Assembly (NCBI RefSeq): GCF_016401385.1
Contig: NZ_JAEACF010000001.1
Location: forward strand, 1,364,001 to 1,428,000
Origin: Fictibacillus halophilus
Lineage (GTDB): Bacteria > Bacillota > Bacilli > Bacillales > Fictibacillaceae
DNA length: 64,000 bases
Reading direction: 5' to 3'
Position 1 is the first letter of the stretch. Each line of letters starts with the position of its first letter. Shown piece by piece: positions 8,899 through 19,519 of the stretch. The notes below the pieces were generated by a model. That model saw only the letters and a list, made by a program, of their open reading frames with translations. It was not told the origin of the DNA and did no database searches. Position numbers and translations under genes: made by a program.

Positions 8899-9615
8899 AT
8901 GAAAAAAATCACATTGATTGTTGCAATCAGTATCATTGTTTTGTTAGGTGTTGCTTTTGGAGTGTACTCTATTAACTCCGAAGAAATGGAAGTAACAGCT
9001 ATTGGTGATTCTCTTGCATATGGATTAGGTGATACCAAAGATAATGGGTATATAGGAGATGTTGAAAAACGATACGAAGAAGACTTAGACAAACAGCTTG
9101 TTGTTCATGACTTTGGAGTTCCTAATGATACAAGCACAGATTTACTTAAGCGGTTAAAAAATCCTGAGATAGCAGAAACAGCTAAAAGCTCTGATGTGAT
9201 TTTCATAAACATAGGAACGAACGATTTTCTAAAAAGTACAGATCGATTGACGAAATTCAATAAAGAAGAGCTAACGGCAAACGAGGAAATTTACAAAGAG
9301 AATTTGAACCAAATCATTCGAAATATACAGAATAAAGAAAATCCGAAGACCATTTATATCTTAGGTATCTATAACCCTAAAGCTAAATGGAGTGATATGT
9401 CTGTCGTCAACAAAGCCGTATCAAATTGGAATCAATCCACAATAGAAGTAACGAAGAAAAACAAAAATACAGCATATATACGTACAGATGACCTGTTCAT
9501 TGACAAAAATAAACGTGATTATTTCTCTGACAAACTTCATCCTAACGAAAAAGGTTATGCGTTAATTGGAAAAAGAGTTTACGAAACTATTCGACAAAGC
9601 TCAGATTTTAAATAA
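8899..9615 (+). CDS. SGNH/GDSL-family esterase, membrane-anchored or secreted
   Basis: 238 residues. An N-terminal hydrophobic helix (about 4-24) acts as signal or anchor. Catalytic blocks of the SGNH hydrolase fold are seen: block I AIGDSLAYG (nucleophile S38), block III GTNDF near residue 110, and block V DKLHPNEKGY near 214 supplying the Asp-His pair. Such enzymes hydrolyse acyl esters of lipids, sugars or cell-wall polymers outside the membrane; the substrate here is not evident. Stand-alone gene after the sortase terminator. Confidence 0.85.
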   Translation: MKKITLIVAISIIVLLGVAFGVYSINSEEMEVTAIGDSLAYGLGDTKDNGYIGDVEKRYEEDLDKQLVVHDFGVPNDTSTDLLKRLKNPEIAETAKSSDVIFINIGTNDFLKSTDRLTKFNKEELTANEEIYKENLNQIIRNIQNKENPKTIYILGIYNPKAKWSDMSVVNKAVSNWNQSTIEVTKKNKNTAYIRTDDLFIDKNKRDYFSDKLHPNEKGYALIGKRVYETIRQSSDFK

Positions 9616-9623
9616 ACAAAACA

Positions 9624-9652
9624 TTGACCTAGCTGAAAAAATCTGTTATTCT
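9624..9652 (+). promoter_or_regulatory. Sigma-A-like promoter of the lysine-riboswitch transcript
   Basis: TTGACC (9624-9629), 17-bp spacer, TATTCT (9647-9652), followed about 50 nt later by the L-box aptamer. Confidence 0.6.
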
Positions 9653-9702
9653 TCAAAACGTTATGAACTTATAAATTTCATATAAAGTCCTCACATTAAT
9701 CT

Positions 9703-9882
9703 CGGTGAGGTAGAGGTCGCATTAATTATGAGTAGAACTGTTAGAGGCAAGTGGTGCTTTTGACAACAGTTTAAAAGGAATTGATGCCGAAATGGTTTTT
9801 TATCCACTTGAAAATCCATTGGGGCTGCATTGAATAAGTGCAGAACTGTCGCAGAATTGTCTGCGTTGAGCTATGAGAGATT
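9703..9882 (+). promoter_or_regulatory. Lysine riboswitch (L box)
   Basis: Leader RNA with the conserved L-box blocks in order: GGTGAGGTAGAGGTCGC (9704-9720), AGTAGAACTG, the GAAATGG-TTTTTTATC block, CACTTGAAAATCC, GGGGCTGCATTGAAT, AGTGCAGAACTGTCGCAG and the closing GAGCTATGAGAG (9869-9880). It binds lysine and switches a downstream terminator on. It is followed by an amino-acid transporter, as for the lysine permease yvsH of B. subtilis. Boundaries are approximate. Confidence 0.93.
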
Positions 9883-9904
9883 TTTGGGGGAAGCTGATTA
9901 TATT

Positions 9905-9938
9905 CACGTATGGGCTGTTTCCATACGTGTTTTTTTTA
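9905..9938 (+). terminator. Terminator of the lysine riboswitch expression platform
   Basis: CACGTATGG / CCATACGTG perfect 9-bp stem with 7-nt loop and nine Ts; lies between the L-box aptamer and the transporter ribosome site. Confidence 0.93.
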
Positions 9939-9969
9939 TTGGCATTAAATCAACAGGAGGTTTTTCAGC

Positions 9970-11388
9970 ATGAAAAATAACAATTGGAGCGTGTGGCTTC
10001 TAACAGCATTTGTTGTTGGAAACATGGTAGGTTCGGGAATCTTTATGTTGCCGAACACATTAGCTCAAACAGCAAGTCCACTAGGAGTTACAGCTGCTTG
10101 GGCAGTTACTGGATTTGGAGTATTGATGATAGCGTTGGTCTTTGGATCTCTATCTATAAGAAAACCTGAATTAACCGCAGGTCCTCAAAGCTATGCAAGA
10201 GCTTTGTTCTCAAACCCAAAAGCAGGAAATGTAGCAGGGTTTAGTATGGTATGGGGATACTGGGTTGCAAATTGGATCAGCAACGTCGCGATCATCACTA
10301 GTTTTGCCGGATATTTATCAACGTTCTTTCCAATGATGCGAAGTTCAAAGGTTATAGGAACAATACTCAACCAAGATATTCAGTTGGGTAAGCTTATTAC
10401 ATTTGTAGTGTGTACGGTATTGCTATGGTTTACGCACTTTATTTTAATAAAGAGCATGAATGGAGCAGGGAAACTTAACTTTGTGGCAACTGCTTCAAAA
10501 GTAATCGGATTTATGTTGTTTATTGTCGCTGCACTTTTCGCAGTCGAGTCAACGATCTTTGCTGATGCTTACTTCCCGATTGTAGATGATGCTGGCATCT
10601 CTCATGGTCTTGGAAGTCAGATCAATATGGCTGCCATTGCAACGTTATGGGCATTTGTTGGGATTGAATCAGCTGTTGTCTTATCCGGAAGAGCTTCTTC
10701 GCAACGAGATGTAAAAAAGGCTACGATTGTTGGTCTACTTATTGCATTAAGCATCTACATGATCACAACTTTACTCACGATGAACGTTCTGCCTAGAGAA
10801 GTTCTGATGAGTTCAGATAAACCATTCGTTGATGTACTATCCGTATTGATTGGGAATACAGGAGCTTCTTTAATGGGATTGTTAGCTGTTATCTCTTTGT
10901 TCGGTTCAACGATCGGCTGGATACTTTTAAGCTCAGAAGTACCGTATCAAGCTGCTAAATCAGGTGTTTTTCCCGCTTTCTTCGGTAAAGTAAATAAGAA
11001 CGGAAGTCCAGTAAACGCATTAGCAGTTACAAATATTATGTCTCAGATTTTTATCTTCTCTACGATATCAGGTACGATTGGTGAAGCTTACACGTTCTTA
11101 ACTACTTCTGCCACGCTAGCTTATTTGATTCCGTATTTGATTTCGGCGGTTTACTTTTTAAAGCTTGTCTATAGTGGAGAAACTTATAACGAAATAAAAG
11201 GATCACGCGTAAGAGATGGTGTGATTGCTTTGTTAGCATTCATCTACTCTAGTTGGGTGATCATTTCTGGAACATCAGATGCTAAGACCTTTACTTTAGG
11301 AATTGGATTATTTTTCTTAGGTTTTCTCGTTTATCCGATCTTTCATAGGTATACTCCTAAGAATAGTAAAGATCGTAAAGTCGCTTAA
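9970..11388 (+). CDS. yvsH: Lysine-type basic amino-acid transporter (APC family), YvsH-like
   Basis: 472 residues with about 12-13 membrane helices. The N-terminal GNMVGSGIFMLP motif marks amino-acid/polyamine APC transporters of the basic amino acid antiporter branch. Control by an L-box riboswitch immediately upstream identifies lysine as the likely substrate and uptake as the likely direction. The start ATG has CAGGAGG about 7 nt upstream. An arginine/ornithine antiporter annotation is common for this family, but the riboswitch argues for lysine here. Confidence 0.92.
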   Translation: MKNNNWSVWLLTAFVVGNMVGSGIFMLPNTLAQTASPLGVTAAWAVTGFGVLMIALVFGSLSIRKPELTAGPQSYARALFSNPKAGNVAGFSMVWGYWVANWISNVAIITSFAGYLSTFFPMMRSSKVIGTILNQDIQLGKLITFVVCTVLLWFTHFILIKSMNGAGKLNFVATASKVIGFMLFIVAALFAVESTIFADAYFPIVDDAGISHGLGSQINMAAIATLWAFVGIESAVVLSGRASSQRDVKKATIVGLLIALSIYMITTLLTMNVLPREVLMSSDKPFVDVLSVLIGNTGASLMGLLAVISLFGSTIGWILLSSEVPYQAAKSGVFPAFFGKVNKNGSPVNALAVTNIMSQIFIFSTISGTIGEAYTFLTTSATLAYLIPYLISAVYFLKLVYSGETYNEIKGSRVRDGVIALLAFIYSSWVIISGTSDAKTFTLGIGLFFLGFLVYPIFHRYTPKNSKDRKVA

Positions 11389-11416
11389 AGAGGTTTTCTT
11401 TTTGGAACCTTTATCG

Positions 11417-11509
11417 TATAATGTGAGTTAACTTCATAAAGCTCGTATAATCGCAGGGATATGGCCTGCAAGTTTCTACCAAGCCCCCGTTAAGGGTTTG
11501 ACTACGAGT
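11417..11509 (+). promoter_or_regulatory. Purine riboswitch, guanine/hypoxanthine class, with its -10 element
   Basis: A TATAAT -10 (11417-11422) precedes the aptamer at 11442-11508. P1 arms CTCGTA and TACGAG flank the conserved TATAATCG, GGATATGGCC, GCAAGTTTCTACC and TTTGACTACG blocks. The specificity base corresponding to C74 of xpt is C at 11502 (GAC-TACG, not GAT-TATG), so guanine or hypoxanthine rather than adenine is predicted as ligand. It controls xpt-pbuX as in B. subtilis. Confidence 0.95.
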
Positions 11510-11574
11510 GACGCAAACTTTCCATGCATCTTCTTATAAGATGTATTGGGCTATTTATATGTTCCGTTTTTTAT

Positions 11575-11625
11575 ACCGGAGAATTGCTTCACTCGTTCAG
11601 AGAGAAGCCGTTCTCCGGTTTTTTG
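11575..11625 (+). terminator. Terminator of the purine riboswitch
   Basis: ACCGGAGAA (11575-11583) pairs with TTCTCCGGT (11611-11619), extended by an imperfect inner stem, then a T-run. It sits between aptamer and xpt. Confidence 0.93.
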
Positions 11626-11642
11626 TGTGTAAAATAAGATAA

Positions 11643-13527
<1,885 letters not shown>

Positions 13528-13546
<19 letters not shown>

Positions 13547-13761
13547 ACAAAAAAGCGGCTATGATCCTCAGTGTAACCAGTGGATGATAGCCGCTTTTTA
13601 TGTTTGATGTTGTTTAGTTTTTCCCTTTTCGATTTTGTCGTCTTTGTTGTCATAAAATTATACATGTCTTGCTGAGCAAATGCGCTTCTGTCATTGATAG
13701 GATCTCGTTTACCTTCACGAACAACTCTTTCTCTCATTTTCTTTGCTTTCGATTTAGCCAT
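13528..13761 (-). CDS. Small basic conserved hypothetical protein (MAKSKAKK type)
   Basis: 77 residues and highly basic, opening MAKSKAKKMRERVVREGKR, a pattern I recognise from short uncharacterised Bacillaceae proteins with lysine/arginine-rich helices. The start at 13761 is preferred over an in-frame ATG at 13770 because GGAAGGA (13771-13777) is 9 nt from the former and touches the latter. The last 16 or so codons run through the pbuX terminator hairpin and the stop lies inside pbuX, so the C terminus may have been extended by loss of an earlier stop. Function unknown; nucleic-acid binding is only a guess from charge. Confidence 0.65.
13551..13600 (+). terminator. Terminator of xpt-pbuX
   Basis: AAAAGCGGCTAT (13551-13562) pairs perfectly with ATAGCCGCTTTT (13587-13598). 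It is flanked by A- and T-rich tails, so it can work on both strands. Confidence 0.9.
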
Positions 13762-13852
13762 ATTCTTCATTCCTTCCGTTCATCAGATGGTAGCTAATGG
13801 GTAACACAAGATTACTATACTATATTTATACGATGAAAAGATACATGTTGTG

Positions 13853-13976
13853 TAAGAAATTACAGAATCTTATAAAAACAAGCTAGTATTATCAGAAGAT
13901 GAAGATTATAATCTTCCTTGGGACCATAATGTTAGGATTTTTGGATGATTCAAGTAAAATGTTACTCTGGGACGTA
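13853..13976 (+). pseudogene. Possible gene remnant, unidentified
   Basis: A 28-codon open stretch without start codon (reading SYKNKLVLSEDEDYNLPWD then HNVRIFG) ends in TGA. The sense-looking reading seems to continue in the next frame (LDDSSKMLLWDVVN) up to the repeat that begins at 13977. The composition looks protein-like, but there is no start, ribosome site or recognisable family. The palindrome GAAGATTATAATCTTC lies inside it (13901-13916). The rest of 13771-13852 holds nothing recognisable apart from the upstream region of the small basic gene. Confidence 0.25.
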
Positions 13977-14079
13977 GTTAATTTCTGTTAAAGATGCTCC
14001 CTTTCCATGGGGCGAACGGTGTGAGCCTCCTGCCGCTTTACGCACTTAAGAGTCTCGCATCTTTCATTACAATCAACAG
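13977..14079 (-). repeat. Dispersed Bacillaceae intergenic repeat, diverged copy 1
   Basis: Read on the minus strand this starts near TGTTGATTG and contains GAAAGATGCGAGACTC, GGAGGCTCACACCG, GCCCCATGGAAAG and ends ACAGAAATTAAC. The same blocks in the same order occur at 36446-36572 on the plus strand. The inner stem of this copy is degraded. The remaining gap to the next gene (14080-14184) shows no clear feature beyond the ribosome site. Confidence 0.75.
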
Positions 14080-14184
14080 TCAATGAAGTGGATACAGTAA
14101 CAATCATTTAGAAATGATCTTTTCATAAAATCTTCCTAAATCTGACAAGTTTGTCTCAATCAATGAATTAAAGGGGTTATTGAT

Positions 14185-16182
14185 GTGAATAAAAATGTTA
14201 AAAAAGTAGCTTCACTTACACTAGCTATCAGTCTTTTAAGTTCACCTTTAGCAGGTCAAGCGATTGCAAAAACGCCAACGAAACACAAAAGTAAAGTTAA
14301 CCTCAGAATTATGGAAACAACCGACATTCATACAAACCTATTAAACTTCGATTATTACAAAAATGCTGTTTCTGAAAACGTTGGTTTAGCAAAGACAGCT
14401 ACACTTGTTAAAACGGCTCGAGAAGATTTAAAGTACAGTCAAAACAGTGTATTAGTTGATAACGGAGACCTGATTCAAGGTACACCACTTGGTACATATA
14501 AAGCAAAGATCGCCCCACTAAAGGACGGGGAAGTTCATCCAGCTATCGCAGCTATGAATTTAATGAATTACGATATGGCAACACTAGGAAACCATGAGTT
14601 CAACTATGGCCTCGATTTTCTAGCAGAAACGTACGATGATGCTAACTTTCCGTTTGTAAATGCTAACGTATACGTGGATGATAAAGATAACAATCCTAAG
14701 AATGACGTTAACAAGTACACACCATACAAAATTGTAAAGAAATTCGTTAGAGATGAATATGGCCGACCCAAGCTTTTGAAGATCGGTTACATTGGTTTCG
14801 TACCACCACAGATAAACGAATGGGATAAATCACATCTCGATGGAAAAGTAATTACAAAGAATATCATCGAAAGTGCGGAAAAATTTATTCCGCAGATGAA
14901 GAAAAAAGGTGCAGATATCATCATTGCACAAGCTCACTCTGGTTTTAATGGAAGTGAAACGAACACAGAAGATGTCATCTATTCACTTAGCAAAGTAAAA
15001 GGAATCAGTGCCATTACATTCTCGCACACACATAAAATATTCCCTGCAGCGGATGAGAAATCATTAGATGCGCTGTTTAAAGATGCAAAAGGCAATGTTC
15101 TTCCTGGCGTTGATAACGCAAAAGGCACGATAAACGGTGTGCCCGCAGTACAAGCAGGATATGGGGGAGGGTCACTTGGTCTAATCGACTTAACCCTTCA
15201 ACAAGATCGTGGAAGATGGAAAGTAGTTTCCTCTCAATCTTCTGTAAGAAGTGCAGCAGCCGTTAAACCAGACGAGAAAGTAGTTAATACAGTTAAAAAT
15301 GTTCATGAAGCAACGATTAAGTACGTAAACACTCCAATCGGTTCAACAACTGATGATATTCATAGCTTCTTTGCACTTGTTCAAGATGATCCATCTGTTC
15401 AAGTTGTAACGAACGCTCAAAAATGGTATGTAGAAAAATACATCTCATTAAACAAGCCAGAATATAAAGATCTTCCAATACTTTCAGTAGGGGCTCCATT
15501 TAAAGCAGGAAGAAACGGTGTAACTGAATTCACTGAGATTCAAAAAGGACCACTTACGATTCGCAGTGCAGGTGACCTTTACCTTTATGACAACACGTTA
15601 AAAGCATTAAAAGTAAAAGGATCTGTTGTGAAAGAGTGGCTAGAAATGTCTGCAGGTAAATTTAAGACGATTGATCCGAACAAAACAGAGGCACAAGAGC
15701 TTTTAGATTCAGGTTTTCCTGTATATAACTTTGACGTAATTGATGGTGTTAGTTATCAAGTCGATGTAACAAAAGCTCCTAAATATGATAAAAACGGTGT
15801 TGTGATCAATGCTGATAGCAATCGTATCGTGAATCTAACGTACGACGGAAAAGCAGTAGATCCTAACCAAGATTTTATCGTTGTAACGAACAATTACAGA
15901 GCGGGTGGCGGCGGTAACTTCCCAGGTGTAAAAGGAAGCGAGTATGTAGTAGATTCTGCTGACGAGAACCGTCAGATCTTAATGGATTACATCACAGAGA
16001 TGAAAGAGATCACCCCGACTGCTGACAACAACTGGTCGATTGCTCCAATTAGCGGAAATGCTAACGTAACATTCCTATCATCACCGAATGGTCAAAAATA
16101 TACGAGTGATGCGGGCAAGATTCAATATACAAACAAAACAGATGCAAACGGATTCGGAATTTATAGTATTGATCTAAAATAA
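14185..16182 (+). CDS. Secreted 2',3'-cyclic-nucleotide 2'-phosphodiesterase/3'-nucleotidase (CpdB/YfkN type)
   Basis: 665 residues. A signal peptide (about 1-28, ending AGQAIAK) leads into a calcineurin-like metallophosphatase domain. Metal-ligand motifs are METTDIHTN near 43, VDNGDLIQGTPLG near 93, LGNHEFNYG near 134 and later FSHTHKIF near 282. A C-terminal 5'-nucleotidase domain (about 370-610) has YRAGGGGNFPG near 571. It degrades cyclic and 3'-nucleotides outside the cell to scavenge phosphate and nucleosides. It has the CpdB-like single core; B. subtilis YfkN is a much longer double protein, and no LPXTG anchor is seen here. GTG start with AAGGGG 8 nt upstream. Confidence 0.9.
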   Translation: MNKNVKKVASLTLAISLLSSPLAGQAIAKTPTKHKSKVNLRIMETTDIHTNLLNFDYYKNAVSENVGLAKTATLVKTAREDLKYSQNSVLVDNGDLIQGTPLGTYKAKIAPLKDGEVHPAIAAMNLMNYDMATLGNHEFNYGLDFLAETYDDANFPFVNANVYVDDKDNNPKNDVNKYTPYKIVKKFVRDEYGRPKLLKIGYIGFVPPQINEWDKSHLDGKVITKNIIESAEKFIPQMKKKGADIIIAQAHSGFNGSETNTEDVIYSLSKVKGISAITFSHTHKIFPAADEKSLDALFKDAKGNVLPGVDNAKGTINGVPAVQAGYGGGSLGLIDLTLQQDRGRWKVVSSQSSVRSAAAVKPDEKVVNTVKNVHEATIKYVNTPIGSTTDDIHSFFALVQDDPSVQVVTNAQKWYVEKYISLNKPEYKDLPILSVGAPFKAGRNGVTEFTEIQKGPLTIRSAGDLYLYDNTLKALKVKGSVVKEWLEMSAGKFKTIDPNKTEAQELLDSGFPVYNFDVIDGVSYQVDVTKAPKYDKNGVVINADSNRIVNLTYDGKAVDPNQDFIVVTNNYRAGGGGNFPGVKGSEYVVDSADENRQILMDYITEMKEITPTADNNWSIAPISGNANVTFLSSPNGQKYTSDAGKIQYTNKTDANGFGIYSIDLK

Positions 16183-16192
16183 AGAGGATAAA

Positions 16193-16220
16193 AGAGAGCC
16201 TGAAAGGTTCTCTTTTTTTA
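16193..16220 (+). terminator. Terminator after nucleotidase gene
   Basis: AGAGAGCC / GGTTCTCT stem, 5-nt loop, seven Ts. Confidence 0.85.
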
Positions 16221-16348
16221 TGTAATAAGAAGGTGTAGCTTTATTTTAGTAGAAATATAAAAATTGTAGCTAGTAGAAATAAAGTTTGATACAATGAATA
16301 CGAACAAACGTTCCATGCTCGAAAAAATTATACGATGAGGTGCTAACA

Positions 16349-16774
16349 ATGATTGTAGCAATGAATCCTTATGTAGTAACAAATGGAAACGGAAAAGAAG
16401 CAGTAGAGTTTTATGTAGATGCTTTTAACGCAGAGCTTATTTCACTTCAAACATTCGGAGAGATGCCAGAAGATCCGAATCATCCGCTTCCAGAAGAAGC
16501 AAAGGACCGTGTCATGAATGCTCAATTTAAAGTAGGCGATACCGTTATGATGCTTTCGGATAATTTTCCTGGAATGCCTTATACAATCGGAAATCAAGTA
16601 TCTATAGCCATTCATATTGATTCAGTAGAGACATCAAAACAAGTATTTGAGAAACTTTCTAAAGAGGGAAAAGTGACAATGCCTCTACAAGAAACATTCT
16701 GGAGCCCATCGTATGGACAAGTAACAGATAAATATGGTGTCGAGTGGCAAGTTTCTGCCGTTCAACAAGATTAA
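16349..16774 (+). CDS. VOC (glyoxalase/PhnB-like) family protein
   Basis: 141 residues opening MIVAMNPYVVTNGNGKEAVEFY, the PhnB/YciC-like branch of the vicinal-oxygen-chelate fold, with paired beta-alpha-beta modules and the closing DKYGVEWQV motif. The family name does not give a substrate; some members are metal-dependent, others only structural homologues. The start at 16349 is chosen because GAGGTG (16337-16342) is 6 nt upstream; a GTG at 16340 overlaps that site. Confidence 0.82.
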   Translation: MIVAMNPYVVTNGNGKEAVEFYVDAFNAELISLQTFGEMPEDPNHPLPEEAKDRVMNAQFKVGDTVMMLSDNFPGMPYTIGNQVSIAIHIDSVETSKQVFEKLSKEGKVTMPLQETFWSPSYGQVTDKYGVEWQVSAVQQD

Positions 16775-16787
16775 CTACAGATTATAC

Positions 16788-16823
16788 AGACCCTTTCTTT
16801 TACATTCAGAAAGGGTCTTTTTG
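16788..16823 (+). terminator. Terminator after VOC gene
   Basis: AGACCCTTTCT / AGAAAGGGTCT perfect 11-bp stem and T-run. Confidence 0.9.
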
Positions 16824-16983
16824 TTTAGTCAGCTTTTATTAGGGTTATTTTAATAATGTATCATTATAATGGATGAGAAAAGTCAAAATCATTGACTACC
16901 TATCATAAACATATTATAGTGATTTCACTAATACATGTTTATAAGTTTAAACATTTAATTTTATATGATAGGAGGCGTAAAGC

Positions 16984-18387
16984 TTGAATCAGCTAAACAC
17001 GTTGAAAGAAAACACAAAGGAATTCATTGATAAACTCGTACGAGCTCAGAAAACCTATTTTAGAAGCGGAGTAACTCGATCATATGATTTCCGTATGAAA
17101 GCATTAAATAATCTTTCTAAGCTTATTCGAAACAACGAAACTAAGATTCTTCACGCATTAAAGACAGACTTAAATAAATCTGAAGCCGAAGCCTATACAA
17201 CTGAGATCGGCTTTTTATTAGAAGAGATTCGACATACGCAAAAACATCTTAAAAAATGGATGGAACCTAAAAAAGTGAAAACAGCAAAAACCCATATTGG
17301 CTCAAAGGGCTATACAATAGCAGAACCATATGGCGTCACGTTAATCATCGCTCCATGGAACTATCCGTTTCAACTTCAACTTGCTCCATTAATCGGTGCT
17401 ATCGCAGCGGGAAATACGGCTATATTAAAACCATCTGAACTGACGCCACAAACGTCAAAACTGTTAGATGAATTGATTAAAGAGTACTATCATCCTGACT
17501 TTATCGCAGTAGTAGAAGGCGGAGTTGAAACTAATCAAATCTTGCTGGATCAACCATTGGACTATATCTTTTTCACAGGCAGCGTACCTGTAGGAAAAAT
17601 TGTTATGGAAGCGGCAAGTAAGAGACTTATTCCTATCACATTAGAATTAGGTGGCAAGAGTCCTTGTATAGTAGATGAAACAGCAGACCTTAAGCTTGCT
17701 GCGAAGCGTATAGCGTTTGGAAAGTTTACGAACGCTGGACAAACGTGCATAGCACCAGATTATATCTATTTGCACAAAAACATACGTCAACCATTCATTG
17801 ATACATTTAAAGAAGTCATAAAAGAATTTTACGGGGAAAACCCACTACAAAACGAAGAATTCGGTAAGATCGTAAATGATCGTCATTTTAATCGTTTAAA
17901 AAGTTACTTATCAGAAGGAGAAAGACTTTTCGGTGGTCGATACGATGAAACAAGTGAAAAGATCGAACCAACTCTAATAGCACCATTCGATACTTCTTCA
18001 CCAGTTATGAGTGATGAGATCTTTGGACCGATCTTCCCAGTCATGGAATATGAAAACATCGATGAAGTGATCGAATTTGTTGTCGAGCGTCCAAAACCAC
18101 TCGCACTTTACCTGTTTACGATTAACAAAGAGATCGAAGAAAAAGTGGTGAATAATATCTCGTTTGGCGGTGGATCAATCAACGATACATTGATGCATAT
18201 CGCAACACCTTATCTGCCGTTTGGTGGAGTAGGAGAGAGCGGGATAGGTAGTTATCACGGTGAGTCCAGTTTTGTTGCGTTTTCTCATAACAAAAGTGTT
18301 CTCAACCAAACGAACAAATTCGACTTTAGTTTTCGATATCCGAATGCCAAACATGGTTTAAAGATCATTAAAAAGTTAATGAAATAG
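16984..18387 (+). CDS. Aldehyde dehydrogenase family protein (class 3 / YwdH-like)
   Basis: 467 residues, the short class-3 type rather than the 490-500 residue class. Catalytic motifs: general base E221 in LELGGKSP and nucleophile C255 in GQTCIAPD; the NAD-binding PWNYPFQL is near 120-127. It oxidises aldehydes, probably medium- or long-chain, to acids with NAD(P). TTG start supported by GGAGGCG 6 nt upstream. Single gene with its own terminator; the physiological substrate is unknown. Confidence 0.93.
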   Translation: MNQLNTLKENTKEFIDKLVRAQKTYFRSGVTRSYDFRMKALNNLSKLIRNNETKILHALKTDLNKSEAEAYTTEIGFLLEEIRHTQKHLKKWMEPKKVKTAKTHIGSKGYTIAEPYGVTLIIAPWNYPFQLQLAPLIGAIAAGNTAILKPSELTPQTSKLLDELIKEYYHPDFIAVVEGGVETNQILLDQPLDYIFFTGSVPVGKIVMEAASKRLIPITLELGGKSPCIVDETADLKLAAKRIAFGKFTNAGQTCIAPDYIYLHKNIRQPFIDTFKEVIKEFYGENPLQNEEFGKIVNDRHFNRLKSYLSEGERLFGGRYDETSEKIEPTLIAPFDTSSPVMSDEIFGPIFPVMEYENIDEVIEFVVERPKPLALYLFTINKEIEEKVVNNISFGGGSINDTLMHIATPYLPFGGVGESGIGSYHGESSFVAFSHNKSVLNQTNKFDFSFRYPNAKHGLKIIKKLMK

Positions 18388-18398
18388 AAATTTTTAAG

Positions 18399-18428
18399 GA
18401 CGCTGTCATTTGTGATAGCGTCTTTTTA
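18399..18428 (+). terminator. Terminator after aldehyde dehydrogenase gene
   Basis: GACGCTGTCA / TGATAGCGTC stem with 4-nt loop and T-run. Confidence 0.9.
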
Positions 18429-18507
18429 TTGTGAAAAGTGCCAAAAACTCGACTAGAGAACAAATGTTCGGTATAATATAGATAAGTGAATAAAGGAGTT
18501 GATTGGT

Positions 18508-19473
18508 ATGCGGAAAAAGAAATGCACCATGAGTATTCCTAAGATTATTGAACGATTTCAAAGCGGAATGAGCAGCAAAGAGATTGCATTACAGGCAAAT
18601 GTTACAGCGAGATATATCAATTCTGTTCTGCAACAAAACAACGTTGCAAGACAACCACACAGCAGCTGGTTAAGACGTTATTCAGTGAATGAAGATTACT
18701 TCAAAACATGGTCAGCATCCATGGCATATGTATTAGGCTTTTTTGCTGCAGATGGTTGTTTGCCAAAAAATTTGCAGATGGTTAGTTTTTCACAAAAAGA
18801 TCCTAAAATCCTCGAAGATATTAGAGAAGAACTTCAATCTACACACCCGATCAAAACAAATCCTCGAACAGGCGTACATTTATTAAACATCTCAAGTAAA
18901 ATTATGAAAGAAGATCTTATCCAGTTACATGGGATGACTCCTAAAAAGTCAACTTCACTCGAGTTTCCTTATGTACCAGAAGAGTATTTTAGTCATTTTG
19001 TAAGGGGTTTCTTTGATGGTGATGGAAATATTAACTTTGAAAAAAGAACAGTTTCTTTTGTTGGTGGCTCACAAACATTTATGGAACATCTTAAGAAAAA
19101 ATTAGAACGTTATTCATTTGAACCTTTCATAGTTAGTAAGGAAAAGTATCACAGATTATTCCTATCAGGGAGAAAAACAGTTCATAACTTTGGGCAATGG
19201 ATTTACAAAGATAAAAATTTATATATTGTTAGAAAACACATTGAATTTAATAGAGAAAAGATGCCACCAGATCAATTAAAAGATCGTCCATTTAAGGTTA
19301 ATAAATCTGCAATAAAAGCAAGGAAATTGGAATTACTTTATCATTACAATTTAAATGGAGATTTGCCAGTGGCTTGTAAGAGCGCGAATATAGGAATAAA
19401 TACTTTTTATCGCTGGTTAAAGAATGATGGAGAGTTTCAGTTTAAATTTAATTCCATTAGTAGTGAAAAGTAA
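18508..19473 (+). CDS. Free-standing LAGLIDADG-type homing endonuclease-like protein
   Basis: 321 residues. An N-terminal helix-turn-helix (about 5-45, MSSKEIALQANVTARYI) precedes two LAGLIDADG core motifs: AYVLGFFAADGCL near 72 and HFVRGFFDGDGN near 165, each with the acidic metal ligand. A C-terminal helix-turn-helix-like segment (VACKSANIGINTFYRWL) completes it. Two motifs in one chain mean a monomeric enzyme able to cut an asymmetric site. It is not inside an intron or intein: both flanks are intergenic and each neighbouring gene is intact. AAAGGAG is 9 nt before ATG 18508. It could also have been adopted as a DNA-binding regulator. Confidence 0.85.
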   Translation: MRKKKCTMSIPKIIERFQSGMSSKEIALQANVTARYINSVLQQNNVARQPHSSWLRRYSVNEDYFKTWSASMAYVLGFFAADGCLPKNLQMVSFSQKDPKILEDIREELQSTHPIKTNPRTGVHLLNISSKIMKEDLIQLHGMTPKKSTSLEFPYVPEEYFSHFVRGFFDGDGNINFEKRTVSFVGGSQTFMEHLKKKLERYSFEPFIVSKEKYHRLFLSGRKTVHNFGQWIYKDKNLYIVRKHIEFNREKMPPDQLKDRPFKVNKSAIKARKLELLYHYNLNGDLPVACKSANIGINTFYRWLKNDGEFQFKFNSISSEK

Positions 19474-19485
19474 ATATAGTGCAAT

Positions 19486-19519
19486 AAAAAACCAATCTCA
19501 ACTTTTGGATTGGTTTTTT
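19486..19519 (+). terminator. Terminator after LAGLIDADG gene
   Basis: AAAAACCAATC / GATTGGTTTTT perfect stem with T-run. Confidence 0.88.

Noticed and set aside
13901-13916. Perfect palindrome GAAGATTATAATCTTC as an operator
   Set aside because: It lies far from any promoter-like sequence and inside the suspected gene remnant; no regulator gene is adjacent.
18508-19473. Intein or group I intron carrying the LAGLIDADG gene
   Set aside because: Neighbouring genes are complete, there are no extein splice motifs, and the gene has its own ribosome site and terminator.
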